DNA of 64,000 nucleotides from Culex pipiens pallens (Eukaryota > Arthropoda > Insecta > Diptera > Culicidae): NCBI RefSeq assembly GCF_016801865.2, contig NC_068939.1:39718747-39782746 (forward strand), written 5' to 3'. Under the pieces are notes generated by a model, which worked only from the letters and a program-made list of their open reading frames with translations, was not told the DNA's origin and did no database searches. Position 1 is the stretch's first letter. Each line of letters begins with the position of its first letter. A program made the position numbers and the translations under genes. Below are positions 13,116 to 25,799 of this stretch, piece after piece.

Positions 13116-13306
13116 TATCAATTTGATCTTGCACTTTATCAGCTTATAATAAACTTTTAATTATTTTTACTTTCACTGATTATATTAATCTATTCATTTA
13201 TGTCGGTTCTTCATTTTCCATTTACCAAAATAAAAATAAAACCGCTGAAGAATTTTTACGTGACTCATTAATTAAATGTTGGTGATGCTTGCAAAATGGT
13301 TAAGAT

Positions 13307-14141
13307 CACAGCGGTCCAAATCGCAAAATTAAGAGGAAAATTGATTTTCCAAGAAATGGTGAAGTTTTGGAGATTTGGTGTCTTCAGAAGAGTTGTTGCG
13401 AATGAGTTGGAGCAACTTTTGGCTTGGTTTAAAATTAAGGTGGTTCACGATTAGGGTGATTTTGAGAATCAAACTTTTCAAGAATATTTTTGGAATTTTT
13501 TTATTTGTTGTTGGACTTGCCAATCCAACAGACTTTTTCCTTAACACCAAAGTTTTATCTCATAATCTACGCCTTCTACGACCAAATTTATAGAAAGCAT
13601 CTGAGCAAACCTTCAAAAATCATTTTTTCAGCGTGGCAATTCAGGGTTAAGGTTTAGAATAAAAAAATGTTGGGTGTGCCTTTTGGAGATTTTTAAGTTT
13701 TAAATTTGCATTTATTCACCATGAAATGGCAGTAACCAAATTCCAAATTGATTTGATAAAAAAAATGCTTGTTGTCATTTTTCTCTAAAATATAACCCTG
13801 AATTGCCAGGTTCACTGTTTTTTGAAGATTTTCTCAAATGCTTTCTTTAGATTTGGTTGTAAAAAGCGTAGATTATGCGATAAAATTTTGGTGTCTTGAA
13901 AAAAGTTGCTTGGATTGGCAAGTCCAACAACTTTCTAGAAGACAAAAAAAAATCCCAAAAATATTCCTGAAAAGTTGTACTTTCAAAATCACCCTAATCG
14001 TGAACCACCCTAATTTTAAACCAAGCCAAAAGTTGCCCCTACTCATTCGCAACAACTCTTCTGAAGACATCAAAGCTCCAAAATTTTACCACTCCTTGGA
14101 AAATCCATTTTCCACTTAATTTTGCGATCTGAACTACTGTG
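13307..14141. mobile_element. CACAG foldback element, complete
   Basis: Ends CACAG...CTGTG; arms about 13307-13640 and 13800-14141 are inverted copies (GATCGCAAAATTAAGTGG against ATCGCAAAATTAAGAGG and onward). No transposase. Confidence 0.65.
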
Positions 14142-14810
14142 CAACGTGAGGGAAGTGTTGATTTTGAGTTTCACTTTTCACAAGTTAACAGTCAAAAGCA
14201 TGTGATGCATTGCGATGTGGTTATTATAATGGTCCAATCTTCTGAAATAAAGAACAAACATTGAATTCAAAAATTGCAGACAATATATGATTTCTTAATA
14301 ACCAAACATATTGTATTTTCAGTTTTCTTTTTTGAATTTATCGATTTTTTGGGTAACCTTTGAAGGAGAAAGAGCTTATTTGCCTTTTAAAACATTGGTT
14401 GATTTTAGTTTTATGCAAAAATAATTAAAAAGGCAAAAATAACCAATAAAATCGGTTTTGTGTATTTGTCAAAATATAATACAGGTTAAAAAAAGCATAC
14501 TAATAAACTTTTACACGTGATTTGAGAAGATTGGACTAAGAACAAAACATTATTGATATTTTTGATCAATATCAAACATTCTTACAACTTCCAATCGATT
14601 TATGAAGCCGTCATATTTTTTGAGTTTTGTTGGGGGAACCTTACATCTTGTTTATCTGATTTTTTCTTAGATGAATAAATAATAAAAAAAATGTTTACAT
14701 TTTTATTACACCGAATAAACTTTATCCACAGTTAATTTAATACAATCTCTTTGGTTGAACAATGTTAATGAAATCGGAAAAAATTGCAGCAAGATCAATA
14801 CAATTTTATT

Positions 14811-15747
14811 TACCGTAAAACGGGGTGACTTTGATAGCCGGGGTGACTTTGATAGGTTTGCGATTTTTCCGCAAAATGAAGAGTACAATTAAAATACGTA
14901 AGGAATGGTTTAGAAACATACTGACCGTGGTAGAGAAGTGTTCAAAGTACCTCAAGAAGAACTTTTCATAAAATTTTGACAAGTTTAAAAAGTTAGTTAA
15001 CTATAGTTAAGAAAATCTTGATGAAAGTAATCATTTTAAACTTCTCAAAGTGTCATGATTTTCTCAATGAACATGATTTTTAATCAGAAAACGGAATGCA
15101 TTTTCGGATTCTTTGGACAATTTTCCACTAGGAGAAGGTTAAAAAAGTTTGTAAATAATAAATAATATGTGTTTTTGAAACACAATTTAAAAAAATCTCC
15201 AAATTTATAGGCAATTTCAGTTGAACAAATTTCATGTAAAATGTGAAAACTTGTGATTCGTGCTTCGAATTCAGTATAAAATGCAATATAAATCAATAAT
15301 TTTACAAAAAAAAACTAGTTTTAACAAATTTCAGGCAAAATTCCGACTTTTTAACAATTTTACCTAAAATTTATATGTATTTTGCTAAAAAGCTTATAAT
15401 CTTAGTTAACTAAATATAAACATTGTTTTTTTTTCTTAAAAACTATATCAGCTACTTTAGTGATGGTACATTTAGCGTACAAATAAAATTTGAACATCTT
15501 AAATATGATTTTAACAAGAAAAACTATGACTATCAAAGTCACCCCGAAATTAAAATTAAGAATTTTTAAAGTAACTATTTTTCTAAACATTATTGAAAAA
15601 TACTTTTTTTCCGAAATAGTGCATAGACTTTGTGTGGTCTATTCCAGTACATATTCTAAAAATAGTAATCTTTAGAAAAACCTTACCTGTTGGAAAATAA
15701 TCTGAAAACAAATTGAAATCCTATCAAAGTCACCCTAGTTTAGGGTA
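14811..15747 (+). mobile_element. TIR element A (GGGGTGACTTTGATAG), copy 1
   Basis: 937 bp including flanking TA dinucleotides. The left end reads TACCGTAAAACGGGG and carries two tandem copies of GGGGTGACTTTGATAG. One inverted copy lies inside (about 15527-15545) and an inverted variant closes the right end (CTATCAAAGTCACCCTAGTT). No coding capacity seen. Confidence 0.75.
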
Positions 15748-15908
15748 CAATACAATTTTTATTATTTTTTCTTTGAATTTCAAAAAATATTTTTGAAAAG
15801 CTCATTTGCTTTTTTTCTATTTTTGAACATTTACAAATTCAGTAATAATATATTAAATTAAAGCAAGAGTACCCAACCTCCGGTCCAAGGAAATGATACA
15901 GCCATTTC

Positions 15909-16157
15909 ACTGCCGCTCTAATCTAGTCCGTCCCATATGTAAAAACAGCAAGCCGAGAAAAACGCAAGTCAAATTTGTCCCACCCATAAGGCTACGTGTT
16001 AGGATTTCACGAAAAAGTGGATTTTCTTCGTTTTTCTGGAACAAAGTACTAAATTTTATTAGGTTTTCTGATAGTTCACATGATTTCGAACCAAACTGCA
16101 TCATTACCTCAAAATTGACGAAATGACATATGGGACGGACTTGATTCGAGCGGCAGT
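15909..16157. mobile_element. MITE with ~32-bp TIRs
   Basis: Inverted ends ACTGCCGCTCTAATCTAGTC / ACTGCCGCTCGAATCAAGTC continuing CGTCCCATATGT. 249 bp, no coding capacity. Confidence 0.75.
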
Positions 16158-16640
16158 TCAGTCCAAATAATTTATAATTGGGTATTAAGTGCATCAACGA
16201 AATATTTAACGAATTCAAGTTCAAAAATAAGTAAATAACATACTTTTGTTATGCTTAAGCAATCAAATGTTGTTAATTCAATTTCTTATTTGGATTTTGT
16301 CTGTCTCTTATATGAAAACTTTTGTTTAACATTTATCTTAAACTCTTTATTATTTAAAACTATTTTATTCCAGAATCAACAATTTGTAATATGATACATA
16401 AACATTTAACAGTGAAAAGTTTTGAATTGAATACCTTTGCAAATTTATGATTTTAAAACTTTTGAATTTTCAGTAAGAAATCAGTTTGGTTGCAGTTTCG
16501 TTAAAACTGTGTAGAATCCAAACATAGATTTTTTAAACTCAAGATTCAAATCAACCACAATCATACTATAGTGAATCTTTATAAATATTTGTACATCTTT
16601 TAAAAAATCTTGATATAATATATAAAAGTAATTTCCAGTA

Positions 16641-17408
16641 ATAGTAGTTTATGCAACAAGTTGCAAAAAGAAGATTTTTTCAGCACGAGCCATACATTTA
16701 TCCAACGAGGTTCACCGAGTTAGATAAATATGACAAGTGCTGAAAAAATAATTTTTTTTGCAACGAGTTCCATAAAACATTTTTTGCAATTCCTAAAATC
16801 ACCCTTTGAGTTGAATTTTAAGTCAAACGCTCATGTATTTTGCCAATTAACCGTTTAAAATAAAATAATGTTGAAAAGCATTACTTTTCGAAATAAGTGC
16901 TGAAAAGTTAAATTTTTTAGCATCCATTTCAGTGCTGAAAAGTACAACTTTTCAGCATTTATTTTGAAATTTTTTTCTATTCGATTCTGTTATTTTTGGT
17001 ACAGATACGTAGGCTATTTCGTCGTTCAAGAATGACAGGAAAAGTAAGTAGTTTCACGACAGAATTGCAAAAATATTTTTTTTTCAAAATAAATGCTGAA
17101 AAGTTCTATTTTTCAGCACTCAAATGGGTGCTGAAAAGTTGAGCTTTTCAGCACTTGTTTCGAAAAGTAACACTTTTCAACATTTTTTTGATTCAAACGA
17201 TTGATTGACAAAATACATGAAAATTTGACATAAAATTTCACTCAGTGTGTGTTTTTTTGGAATTGCAAAAAATGTTGTATGGAACTCGTTGCAAAACTTG
17301 ATTTTTCAGCACTCTTCGTATTTATCCAACTCGGTGATCCTCGTTGGATAAATGTACGGCTCGTGCTGAAAAAATCCTCTTTTTGCAACTTGTTTCATAA
17401 ACTACTAT
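16641..17408. mobile_element. CAGCACGAG foldback element, complete
   Basis: 768 bp with inverted ends starting ATAGTAGTTTATGCAACAAG and extending at least 65 bp (TTTTTTCAGCACGAGCC, TTTATCCAACGAGG). The interior repeats GTGCTGAAAAGT/ACTTTTCAGCAC palindromes. No ORF. Confidence 0.75.
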
Positions 17409-17601
17409 TTCGAGACTGAAAAATCAAGTCAAGTATAATTTGACAAAAATCACCAAAAAACCTATTTTTTAGACATTTTCAGTTTTAAAACCGCTGTATC
17501 TTCACAAGAGTTTGACATAGGAATATGGTCAATATGAAGACTTTTATGTAAAATTGTCTGAGGATTTGAATTTTGACGTTTTGACCACTTAAAAAAACGC
17601 T

Positions 17602-18353
17602 ACTTAATCCACCCTTAGGTGGTTGATGGCTTCCTCACAATTAGAGTGTAATGCTTATCAAAATGGATACACAAGGGCGGACCTTTCAGTGTTCTATCAA
17701 CTTGATTTATTATTCATACCATCAGATTGGGTAGTCAGATCTTCATAATTCAGGGCACTTATGTGCTTATAACTTTTGAAGTTAGGGTTGTCAGATCTTT
17801 AATCTTTTTTACTCGTTGGAAAGGTCATTTGATCACCTATCCATCGATAGGTCGCATGATAGATCTGGACAACGTTTTCATCGAAATATATGAGATATGG
17901 CCTCTAAAAAGTGCATAAATAACACTTAAGTGCGCATAACTTTTTATGGGTTGTCAGATCTTCAAACTTTTGAACTCGTTGGAAAGGTCTTTCGAATACC
18001 TTTCTAAAAATGTATAACATGACCGGGTTTCTTACAAAAACCACCCTTTTTACAATCTTCCGGACTTTTGTTACTATCGTTTTTTTAGCATAACTTTTGA
18101 AGTACTTTACTAAACTTTATAATTTTCAATAGCGACTTATGGGACCCCAAGACGGATCGAATGAGACCAATACGGTTCAAATCGGTTCAGCCAGTGCCGA
18201 GATAATCCAGTGCAAATTTTTTTGATCAACATCCCACCACACACACAGACATTTGCTTAGAATGTGATTCTGAGTCGATAAGTATACTTGAAGGTGGTTA
18301 AGAATTTCGGTTTTCGAGTGATTTTATAGCCTTTCCTCAGGTGAGGAAGGCAA
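17602..18353. repeat. ACTTAATCCACC...GAGGAAGGC family, copy 1
   Basis: Starts ACTTAATCCACCCTTAGGTG, has repeated TTGTCAGATCTTCAA/CTCGTTGGAAAGGTC modules (about 17735-17830 and 17950-18000), and ends GTGAGGAAGGCAAAAC. Relatives at 53230-53415 and 57560-57772. Confidence 0.55.
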
Positions 18354-18800
18354 AACTGTTTCAGTGAATGCTTTTTGTATTTTTTTAGGAGAGACATACC
18401 ATTCCGCATTTTTCGTGAGTATTTCCTCAAAAATTTTGAACTCTTAGAAGTGGCGTGTATTTTTATTTCAGTTTGCGTTTGCAACATTAGAGTGTATTGT
18501 TGCTAAAATTTCTCCGTAATGCAACAAGAAAAAAAAACTGGACTAAATCAAATTTAAAATGTTGCAAAATGCTACTAGGGTGATTACATGCAATGCTTTT
18601 TTAAATATTATTTTACTTGATTATGCATAATAATTGAACTCATACTGTCACCGTTATGAAAACTCCAGGTTGCTTCGCAAACAGCAAAAATCTGGTTGAC
18701 ATTTTTCAATAACAGATTCCGGTCCCATCCCACGAACGAAACGGCACCACATTCTGGCTTCGATATTTAAATTCCTTCACCGAACAAAATTTACCTCCAG

Positions 18801-18983
18801 GCAGATTCCACCCAAACATTGGATACCACAGAACCCGGGTACGGCTTTCTGCAAAAAGGGGTTCGCTCGGACCGATTCCACTTCAGAACTGACGGACAAG
18901 TGAATGCTTTTGGTAAATCAACTCTTGCACAGATGGATGATGCTAAAACCACCGGTTCCAGGAAGCTCCCCCGGATCCGTTGA
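18801..18983 (+). CDS. possible orphan coding exon, unrecognised
   Basis: An open frame of 60 codons ending in TGA at 18981, directly after TTTACCTCCAG, which could be an acceptor. The peptide starts ADSTQTLDTTEPGYGFLQKG and includes an aromatic/basic stretch (SDRFHF) followed by DGQVNAFGK. Composition and codon choice look more protein-like than neighbouring DNA, and it lies in a non-repetitive, GC-richer block. No upstream exon or signal peptide was found. The antisense strand is also open over the same span (18791-18997), so the strand is not certain. It could be a terminal exon, a pseudo-exon or chance. Confidence 0.22.
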   Translation, partial: ADSTQTLDTTEPGYGFLQKGVRSDRFHFRTDGQVNAFGKSTLAQMDDAKTTGSRKLPRIR

Positions 18984-19857
18984 GTGATGCTGGTCACACC
19001 CGTGATGGACAGCTTAGCTCTTCGTCCGACGTAAGCTGACAGTAGCTTTCACGTTGGCTGGACCAGTAATTGGATTAGCAAAGTTGGGTACGATCGGTTA
19101 AATTAGAGGTGATTTGAGTGAAACAAGTTTTTGCGGAAAATCTGGTTGAAACTTTAAATTGTTTGTGAAGATTTTGATGAAATTATGAACGAGAAAAATA
19201 TTTTGTCCTTAATTTCAACCAATTTTCCACCAACATTACACCGAATTTGACGCCATCGCGGTTGTGAAACAGATTCCAGATTGCTCGAGGCGAAATGGAT
19301 AAAATTAAATTTCCGCATCGAGAGCCGCAAACGAGTGGCCACCATCGCCAGCTCGGCCAAGAATCTCTCGATATATTTACTCCGAATCTGCACTGCTCTG
19401 CAACTTTGTTGGCACGATGCATGAACATTGGTTCGCTCTGACAGGAACAAATCTATGCTATCATTTGAATGGCAGTTTGGATTCTTTGTTTCTGGGAAAT
19501 TTCATTTTCGCATGTTTTCATCACAAATCAATCAGTTTTCTGTGTCTTTTGAATCTTGAAAATCAACAGTTGAATTTCATCAAAACATTTGTAATAACAT
19601 TTGGGTTTTGAAATAATTGCTATAATGCTCACAAAGCTCCGTCAATTTCTTAGAAGCAAGCAAGAATGAACAGTGTTCTCAATAAAGTGAGATTGCCTTT
19701 GTTCATTTTGAGCTATGTTTGTGGAAACATTCAAATGTTGATTACCTAGCAGTGCTTGGTGAGAGAGATGACAAAATTAGGAGGAATTTTCAACTTTTTT
19801 TTAACGATTTTTGGAGTAGTTTGAAGTTTGTTTTCTCGCGTTTAATATTTTTTTTCC

Positions 19858-20027
19858 GCACAGAAAAAAAATCAATTCTCGTAATCGTGATTTCACGAAT
19901 GTGAGAACCACGAAGGAATTTATTCATGAGTATGGTGCATTTGCACTATAAACGTGCATATATTCCTTCGTGGTTCTCGCATTCGTGAATTTAATTCACG
20001 ATTTCGAGGATTGATTTTTTTCTGTGC
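19858..20027. mobile_element. 170-bp MITE with ~62-bp arms
   Basis: GCACAGAAAAAAAATCAATT at the left pairs with AATTGATTTTTTTCTGTGC-type sequence at the right; inner arms ATGTGAGAACCACGAAGGAA and TTCCTTCGTGGTTCTCGCAT flank a ~40-nt loop. Confidence 0.75.
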
Positions 20028-20156
20028 GAACCACTTATTTTTTAAAGCTAGAAAAAAATGCATGGTCAATACCCGAATATTCTGACAATAAACTTGCATT
20101 ACAAGCCTTTTCTTAAACAAGAAACCCAAAATTAAAACAATAACATCTCAGCACCC

Positions 20157-20303
20157 TCACAGCCTCATACGCCCTAACGTGACATAAAAGCCATAGACAT
20201 TCTTCACCAAGGTGCCCGGGGCCTGGGGCTGGATAGCTTTGCCCAGAGTGCCATAATTCAATCTCGTCAGAATGTCAATTTTCAAACAACCCCCAGAAGT
20301 ATG
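20157..20303 (-). CDS. possible small coding fragment, unrecognised
   Basis: A 48-codon open stretch between stops with strongly G/C-ending codons in its middle. The peptide includes LTRLNYGTLGKAIQPQAPG and then a short VYGFYVT segment before TGA. It lies in a unique block with an adjoining CAG-type triplet run (20309-20322). There is no start codon in the open stretch and no clear splice sites, so it may be an exon fragment, a relic or chance. Confidence 0.15.
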   Translation of the reverse strand, partial: HTSGGCLKIDILTRLNYGTLGKAIQPQAPGTLVKNVYGFYVTLGRMRL

Positions 20304-20586
20304 TTACAGCAGCAGCAGAAGCAATAACGTTGCGTTCTTTGTTGAGATTCTTTGGAGTTTTTTGTCTAATATTCGAGAATGGGCGTGATTTACGATACAT
20401 TTTCTGATCGATTTATTGCTTTTCTATAGAGGAAAGGATGAGCGCGTTCTGAGGTTAATGTTGGCTTGTTGACCTTTGGGTAGGCCAAACCGGTGGGCTG
20501 TGGTTTGCTTTTAGGGGCGTGAACAATGTTTGATTGTTTGAGATATTTCATTTTTAAGTGCACCATAGTTTTCTTATTCGAATATT

Positions 20587-21528
20587 TAGGGGAGAGTGGG
20601 GAGACTTGATCCCCTTTTTTTGTATCGCACATAACTCTGTCAATTTCTCACAAAACTATAAACTTTTTGCATGAATTGAAAGCTTAAACATTCATCTATG
20701 TTTGGCTAATAAGGATATTTCATCAGATGAACTCTTCGAATCATGCCAAACGTTTTAAAAAAATATTTTAAACCGGCATTTTAAAAATGTTAGGGGTAAC
20801 TTGATCCCTCTTTTAACATTTTGAAGAAATCTTAAGCAAAATGTTTCTTATTCATCCAAACTTTTAATTTTCTATAAGTTACAGCAATTTCACATAAAAC
20901 CTGTAAGTTTGTGTTCAAAATATAACAAGTTTATTATGTTAAATATTTAAAAACTTAAAATATTATTTTTTAGACCAAAATTAAGCATGTTTACAAAAGC
21001 TGGAAATTTTTGTTTACGAAACTTTTGAAAAATGGTTCAAACTGCAGTAAGTTATGTACAACTATACTAAAGGAAACTATGTATGAAAACCCAGCTCAAT
21101 TAATTAATCTTGAGGCTGATTCCAGTGACTTTAAAAATGCAGGGATCAAGTCTCCCTAAACGCACTTTTTTCAAACAATTGATTGTAAAAATAGTATGAC
21201 GATAAATTTAACATCAAATGCGTAAGGGTTTTGGAGTTGATAAGTTTATCAAACAATTCATGTATAAAAAATATTTTTTTGAATAATTTTTGAGTGTTTC
21301 CTATACATATAAAAAAAGATCTCTTAGAAGTTTTTTGCAGCTCGTTTTAGAAAAATGTGTGTAACTGAATCTAAACATTTTTTATTTTTTTTCTTTGTTT
21401 TCTACAATGAGTTTTAGTTAATTTCGCACAACTTTCTAGAACAAAGCTAATTGTTTTACCCACATGCTGACGAGATACAGGCTTGGGATCAAGTGTCCCC
21501 GGGGATCAAGTCTCCCCACTCTCCCCTA
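20587..21528. mobile_element. TIR element C (GGGGAGACTTGATCCCC)
   Basis: 942 bp including TA at both edges, with perfect 28-bp inverted ends beginning TAGGGGAGAGTGGGGAGACT. Internal copies of the (A)CTTGATCCC word occur near 20800, 21142 (inverted) and 21485-21500 (inverted, next to the right end). AT-rich interior without a real ORF. Confidence 0.75.
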
Positions 21529-21779
21529 CGTTAGGGTTTTTTTTTTTGTATAAATATCGATCAGAATTTATTGGAAATAAATTTTCAAAGTAATGTTCTT
21601 TTTACAATTTTGAACTTAATTATTTTTACCAAGAGATTTAAAATTAGTTTTCATAAGTTGTATATTAAAAAAAATGATTTTTAAGTATTCAATTTTCTAG
21701 ACCAGCCCACAAAAATAACAAAAACAACATTGAATCAAACTTTGAGCAATTCTCTACGAAATCGATCCTTTTTTAAATT

Positions 21780-22265
21780 TTAATTTTTGTATTTTTTTAT
21801 TCGGCTGAAATTTTTATGGTGCTTTCTGTATGTCCCAAGAAGCCATTTTGCATCATTAGTTTGTCCATATTGTTTTCCATACGAATTCGGCAGTTGTTTA
21901 TACAAAAATGATGTATTAAAATTCAAAAATCTGTATCTTTTGAAGATAATTTTCGATCGATTTGGTGTCTTGGGCAAAGTTGTAAGTATGGAAAAGGATT
22001 ACACTGAAAAAAATATACAGGGTAAAAAAATGTGATTTTAAAGTAAACTTTTTGTCACTAAAACTTGATTTGCAATTTTTTTTATATGTTTTAGGGGACA
22101 TTAAATGCCAACTTTTCAAATATTTCCAGGTTGTGCAAAAAATCTTCGACCGAGTTATGAATTTTTGAATCAATACAGATAGTTTTCAAAACATCGAAAT
22201 TTTGGTCGCAATTTTCTTTACTTCATTTTTCGATGTAAAATCAAATTTGCATTAAAAAAGTACTT
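21780..22265 (-). repeat. foldback family G arm fragment
   Basis: Carries the ATACAAAAATG/TTTGGTGTCTTGGGCAAAG terminal block and the adjoining arm up to TTCGATGTAAAATCAAATTT. Confidence 0.55.
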
Positions 22266-22476
22266 TAGAGCAATTCTCTGAGATTTCGGTCATTCGATTT
22301 TTTTTTGTATTTTTTAATCCGGCTGAAACTTTTTTGGTGCCTTCGGTATGCTCAAAGAAGCCATTTTGCATCATTAGTTTGTCCATATAATTTTCCATAC
22401 AAATTTGGCAGCTGTCCATACAAAAATGATATGAGCAATTCTCTACGAAATCGGTCTTTTTTCTTCAATTTTAATT

Positions 22477-24328
22477 TTTGTATTTTTTAATCCGACTGAA
22501 ACTTTTTTGGTGCCTTCGGTATGCCCAAAGAAGCCATTTTGCATCATTAGTTTGTCCATATAATTTTCCATACAAATTTGGCAGCTGTCCATACAAAAAT
22601 GATGTATGAAAATTCAAAAATCTGTATCTTTTGAAGGAATTTTTTGATCGATTTGGTGTCTTCGGCAAAGTTGTAGGTATGGATACGGACTACACTGGAA
22701 AAAAATAATACACGGTAAAAAAAATTTGGTGATTTTTTTATTTAACTTTTTATCACTAAAACTTGATTTACAAAAAAACACTATTTTTAATTTTTTTTAT
22801 TTTTTGATATGTTTTAGAAGGCATAAAATGCCAACTTTTCAGAAATTTCCAGGTTGTGCAAAAAATCATTGACCGAGTTATGAATTTTTTAATCAATACT
22901 GATTTTTTCAAAAAATCGAAATTTTGGTCGTAAAATTTTTCAACTTCATTTTTCGATGTAAAATCAAATTTGCAATCAAAAAGTACTTTAGTGAAATTTT
23001 GATAAAGTGCACCGTTTTCAAGTTATAGCCATATTTAAGTGACTTTTTTGAAAATAGTCGCAGTTTTTTATTTTTTAAAATTAGTGCACATGTTTGCCCA
23101 GTTTTGAAAAAAATATTTTTGAAAAGCTGAGAAAATTCTCTATATTTTGCTTATTCGGACTTTGTTGATACGACCTTTAGTTGCTGAGATATTGCAATGC
23201 AAAGGTTTAAAAACAGGAAAATTGATGTTTTCTAAGTTTCACCCAAACAACCCACCATTTTCTATCGTCAATATCTCAGCAACTAATGGTCCGATTTTCA
23301 ATGTTAATATATGAAACAATTGTGAAATTTTCCGATCTTTTCGAAAAAAATATTTTCAAAATTTTCAAATCAAGACAAACATTTTAAAAGGGCGTAATAT
23401 TGAATGTTTGGCCTTTTTGAAATGTTAGTCTTGATTTGAAAATTTTGAAAATATTTTTTTCGAAAAGATCGGAAAATTTCACAAATGTTTCATATATTAA
23501 CATTGAAAATCGGACCATTAATTGCTAAGATATTGACGATAGAAAATGGTGGGTTGTTTGGGTGAAACTTAGAAATCATCAATTTTCCTGTTTTTAAACC
23601 TTTGCATTGCAATATCTCAGCAACTAAAGGTCGTATCAACAAAGTCCGAATAAGCAAAATATAGAGAATTTTCTCAGCTTTTCAAAAATATTTTTTTCAA
23701 AACTGGGCAAACATGTGCACTAATTTAAAAAAATGAAAAACTGCGACTATTTTCAAAAAAGTCACTTAAATATGGCTATAACTTGAAAACGGTGCACTTT
23801 ATCAAAATTTCACTAAAGTACTTTTTGATTGCAAATTTAATTTTACATCGAAAAATGAAGTTGAAAAATTTTTACGACCAAAATTTCGATTTTTTGAAAA
23901 AATCAGTATTGATTAAAAAATTCATAACTCGGTCAATGATTTTTTGCACAACCTGGAAATTTCTGAAAAGTTGGCATTTTATGTCCTCTAAAACATATCA
24001 AAAAATAAAAAAAATTAAAAATAGTGTTTTTTTGTAAATCAAGTTTTAGTGACAAAAAGTTAAATAAAAAAATCACCAAATTTTTTTTACCGTGTATTAT
24101 TTTTTTCTAGTGTAGTCCGTATCCATACCTACAACTTTGCCGAAGACACCAAATCGATCAAAAAATTCCTTCAAAAGATACAGATTTTTGAATTTTCATA
24201 CATCATTTTTGTATGGACAGCTGCCAAATTTGTATGGAAAATTATATGGACAAACTAATGATGCAAAATGGCTTCTTTGGGCATACCGAAGGCACCAAAA
24301 AAGTTTCAGTCGGATTAAAAAATACAAA
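22477..24328. mobile_element. foldback family G, near-perfect 1.85 kb palindrome
   Basis: Arms 22477-23393 and 23411-24328 are inverted copies with only scattered mismatches; paired coordinates sum to 46804-46805 along the full length. The central spacer is about 17 bp. Arms include GATCGATTTGGTGTCTTCGG and AACGGTGCACTTTATCAAAA. No transposase. An extra copy of the outer terminal ~150 bp lies at 22269-22430. Confidence 0.8.
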
Positions 24329-24349
24329 AAAAATCGAATGACCGAAATC

Positions 24350-25790
24350 CTAGAGAACTGCTCATATGTGAAAATTAAAAAATCTGTATCTTTTGAAGGA
24401 ATTTTTTGATCGATTTGGTGTCTTCGGTTGTCCCGCCCGTGTGGATCAATCGGACCGCGCACTGGACTCACAATCCAGAGGTCGCCGGTTCGAATCCCGC
24501 GGCGGGCGCTCTAAAATTCTTTGTGTAAATATGGGTATTCGGCGCCGTCGCTCCGTGCCATACTTTCATACACTTAGGAGCCCAGGGCGGCGAAGTCCTT
24601 GTAGATAAAAGGAAGACACTAGTGGTTGGTACTAGCAATGGTGGCCGACAGCTATAAAGTCAACTTCGTTTTTTTTCGTTTGGTGTCTTCGGCAACGTTG
24701 TAGGTATGGATATGGACTACACTGAAAAAAAAAAATGATACACGGTAAAAAAAAATTGGTGATTTTTAATTTAACGTTGTGTCACTAGATCTTAATTTGC
24801 AAAAAAAAAAACTATTTTTATTTTTTTTTTGATGATGATTGAGATGTCCTTTCCTTCAATCAAACATTCAATATTACGCCCATTTGAAATGTTAGTCTTG
24901 ATTTAAAATTTTTGATAAAATTTTTTTCGAATAGATCGGAAAATTTCACAAATGTTTCATGTTTTAACATTGTAAATCGGACCTATAGTTGCTGAGATAT
25001 CGACATTAGAAAATGATGGGTTGTTCGGGTGAGAATTAGAAAACATCAATTTTCATGTTTTTTAACCTTTGCATGGCAATATCTCAGCAACTAAGGGTCG
25101 TAACAACAAAGTCCGAAAAAGCAAAATATAGAGAATTTTCTCAGCTTTTCAAAAATATGGGCAAACATGGGCACTATTTTTAAAAAATGAAAAACTGTGA
25201 CTGTTTCCAAAAAAGTTACCCAAAAATGGTTATAACCTGAAAACGGTGCACTTTATCAAAAATTCACTTTTTGATTGCAAATTCGATTTTACATCGAAAA
25301 ATGTAGTTGAAAAAATTTTGCGACCAATATTTCGATTTTTTTGAAAATCTGTATTTATTCAAAAAATCATAACTCGGTCAAAGATTTTTTGCCCATTCTG
25401 GAAATTTCTGAAAAGTTGGCATTTTATGTCCTCAAAAAATAAAAAAAATTAAAAATAGTGTTTTTTTGCAAATCAAGTATTAGTGACAAAAAGTTAAATT
25501 AAAAATCACAAATTTTTTTTCACTGTGTATCATTTTTTTTCAGTGTAGTCCATATCCATACCTACAACTTTGCCGAAGACACCAAATCGATCAAAAAATT
25601 CTTTCAAAAGATACAGATTTTTGAATTTTCACATATCATTTTTGTATGGACAGCTGCCAAATTTGTATGGCAAATTATATGGACAAACTAATGATGCAAA
25701 AGGGCTTTTTTGGGTATACCGAAGGCACAAAAAAAGTTTCAGCCGGATTAAAAAATACAAAAATTAAAATTAAAGAAAAAAGACTGATTC
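24350..25790. repeat. foldback family G, second copy interrupted by SINE
   Basis: A shortened left arm (24370-24427 and 24679-24820) and long right arm (about 24860-25770) share family blocks with the neighbouring palindrome. Confidence 0.65.
24428..24678 (+). mobile_element. tRNA-headed SINE, copy with 14-bp target duplication
   Basis: A 251-bp insertion flanked by exact 14-bp repeats TTTGGTGTCTTCGG (24414-24427 and 24679-24692), the target being a foldback-family terminus. The head has A-box TGGATCAATCGG and B-box GGTTCGAATCC; the body runs through CGCCGTCGCTCCGTGCCA and ends AAGTCAACTTCG with a T-run. Confidence 0.85.
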
Positions 25791-25799
25791 CGTATTTCT

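Noticed and set aside
22471..25767. Several near-identical ~65-residue peptides on both strands
   Set aside because: They lie in terminal blocks of foldback family G; conservation reflects recent transposon copies, and no longer ORF or transposase motif accompanies them.
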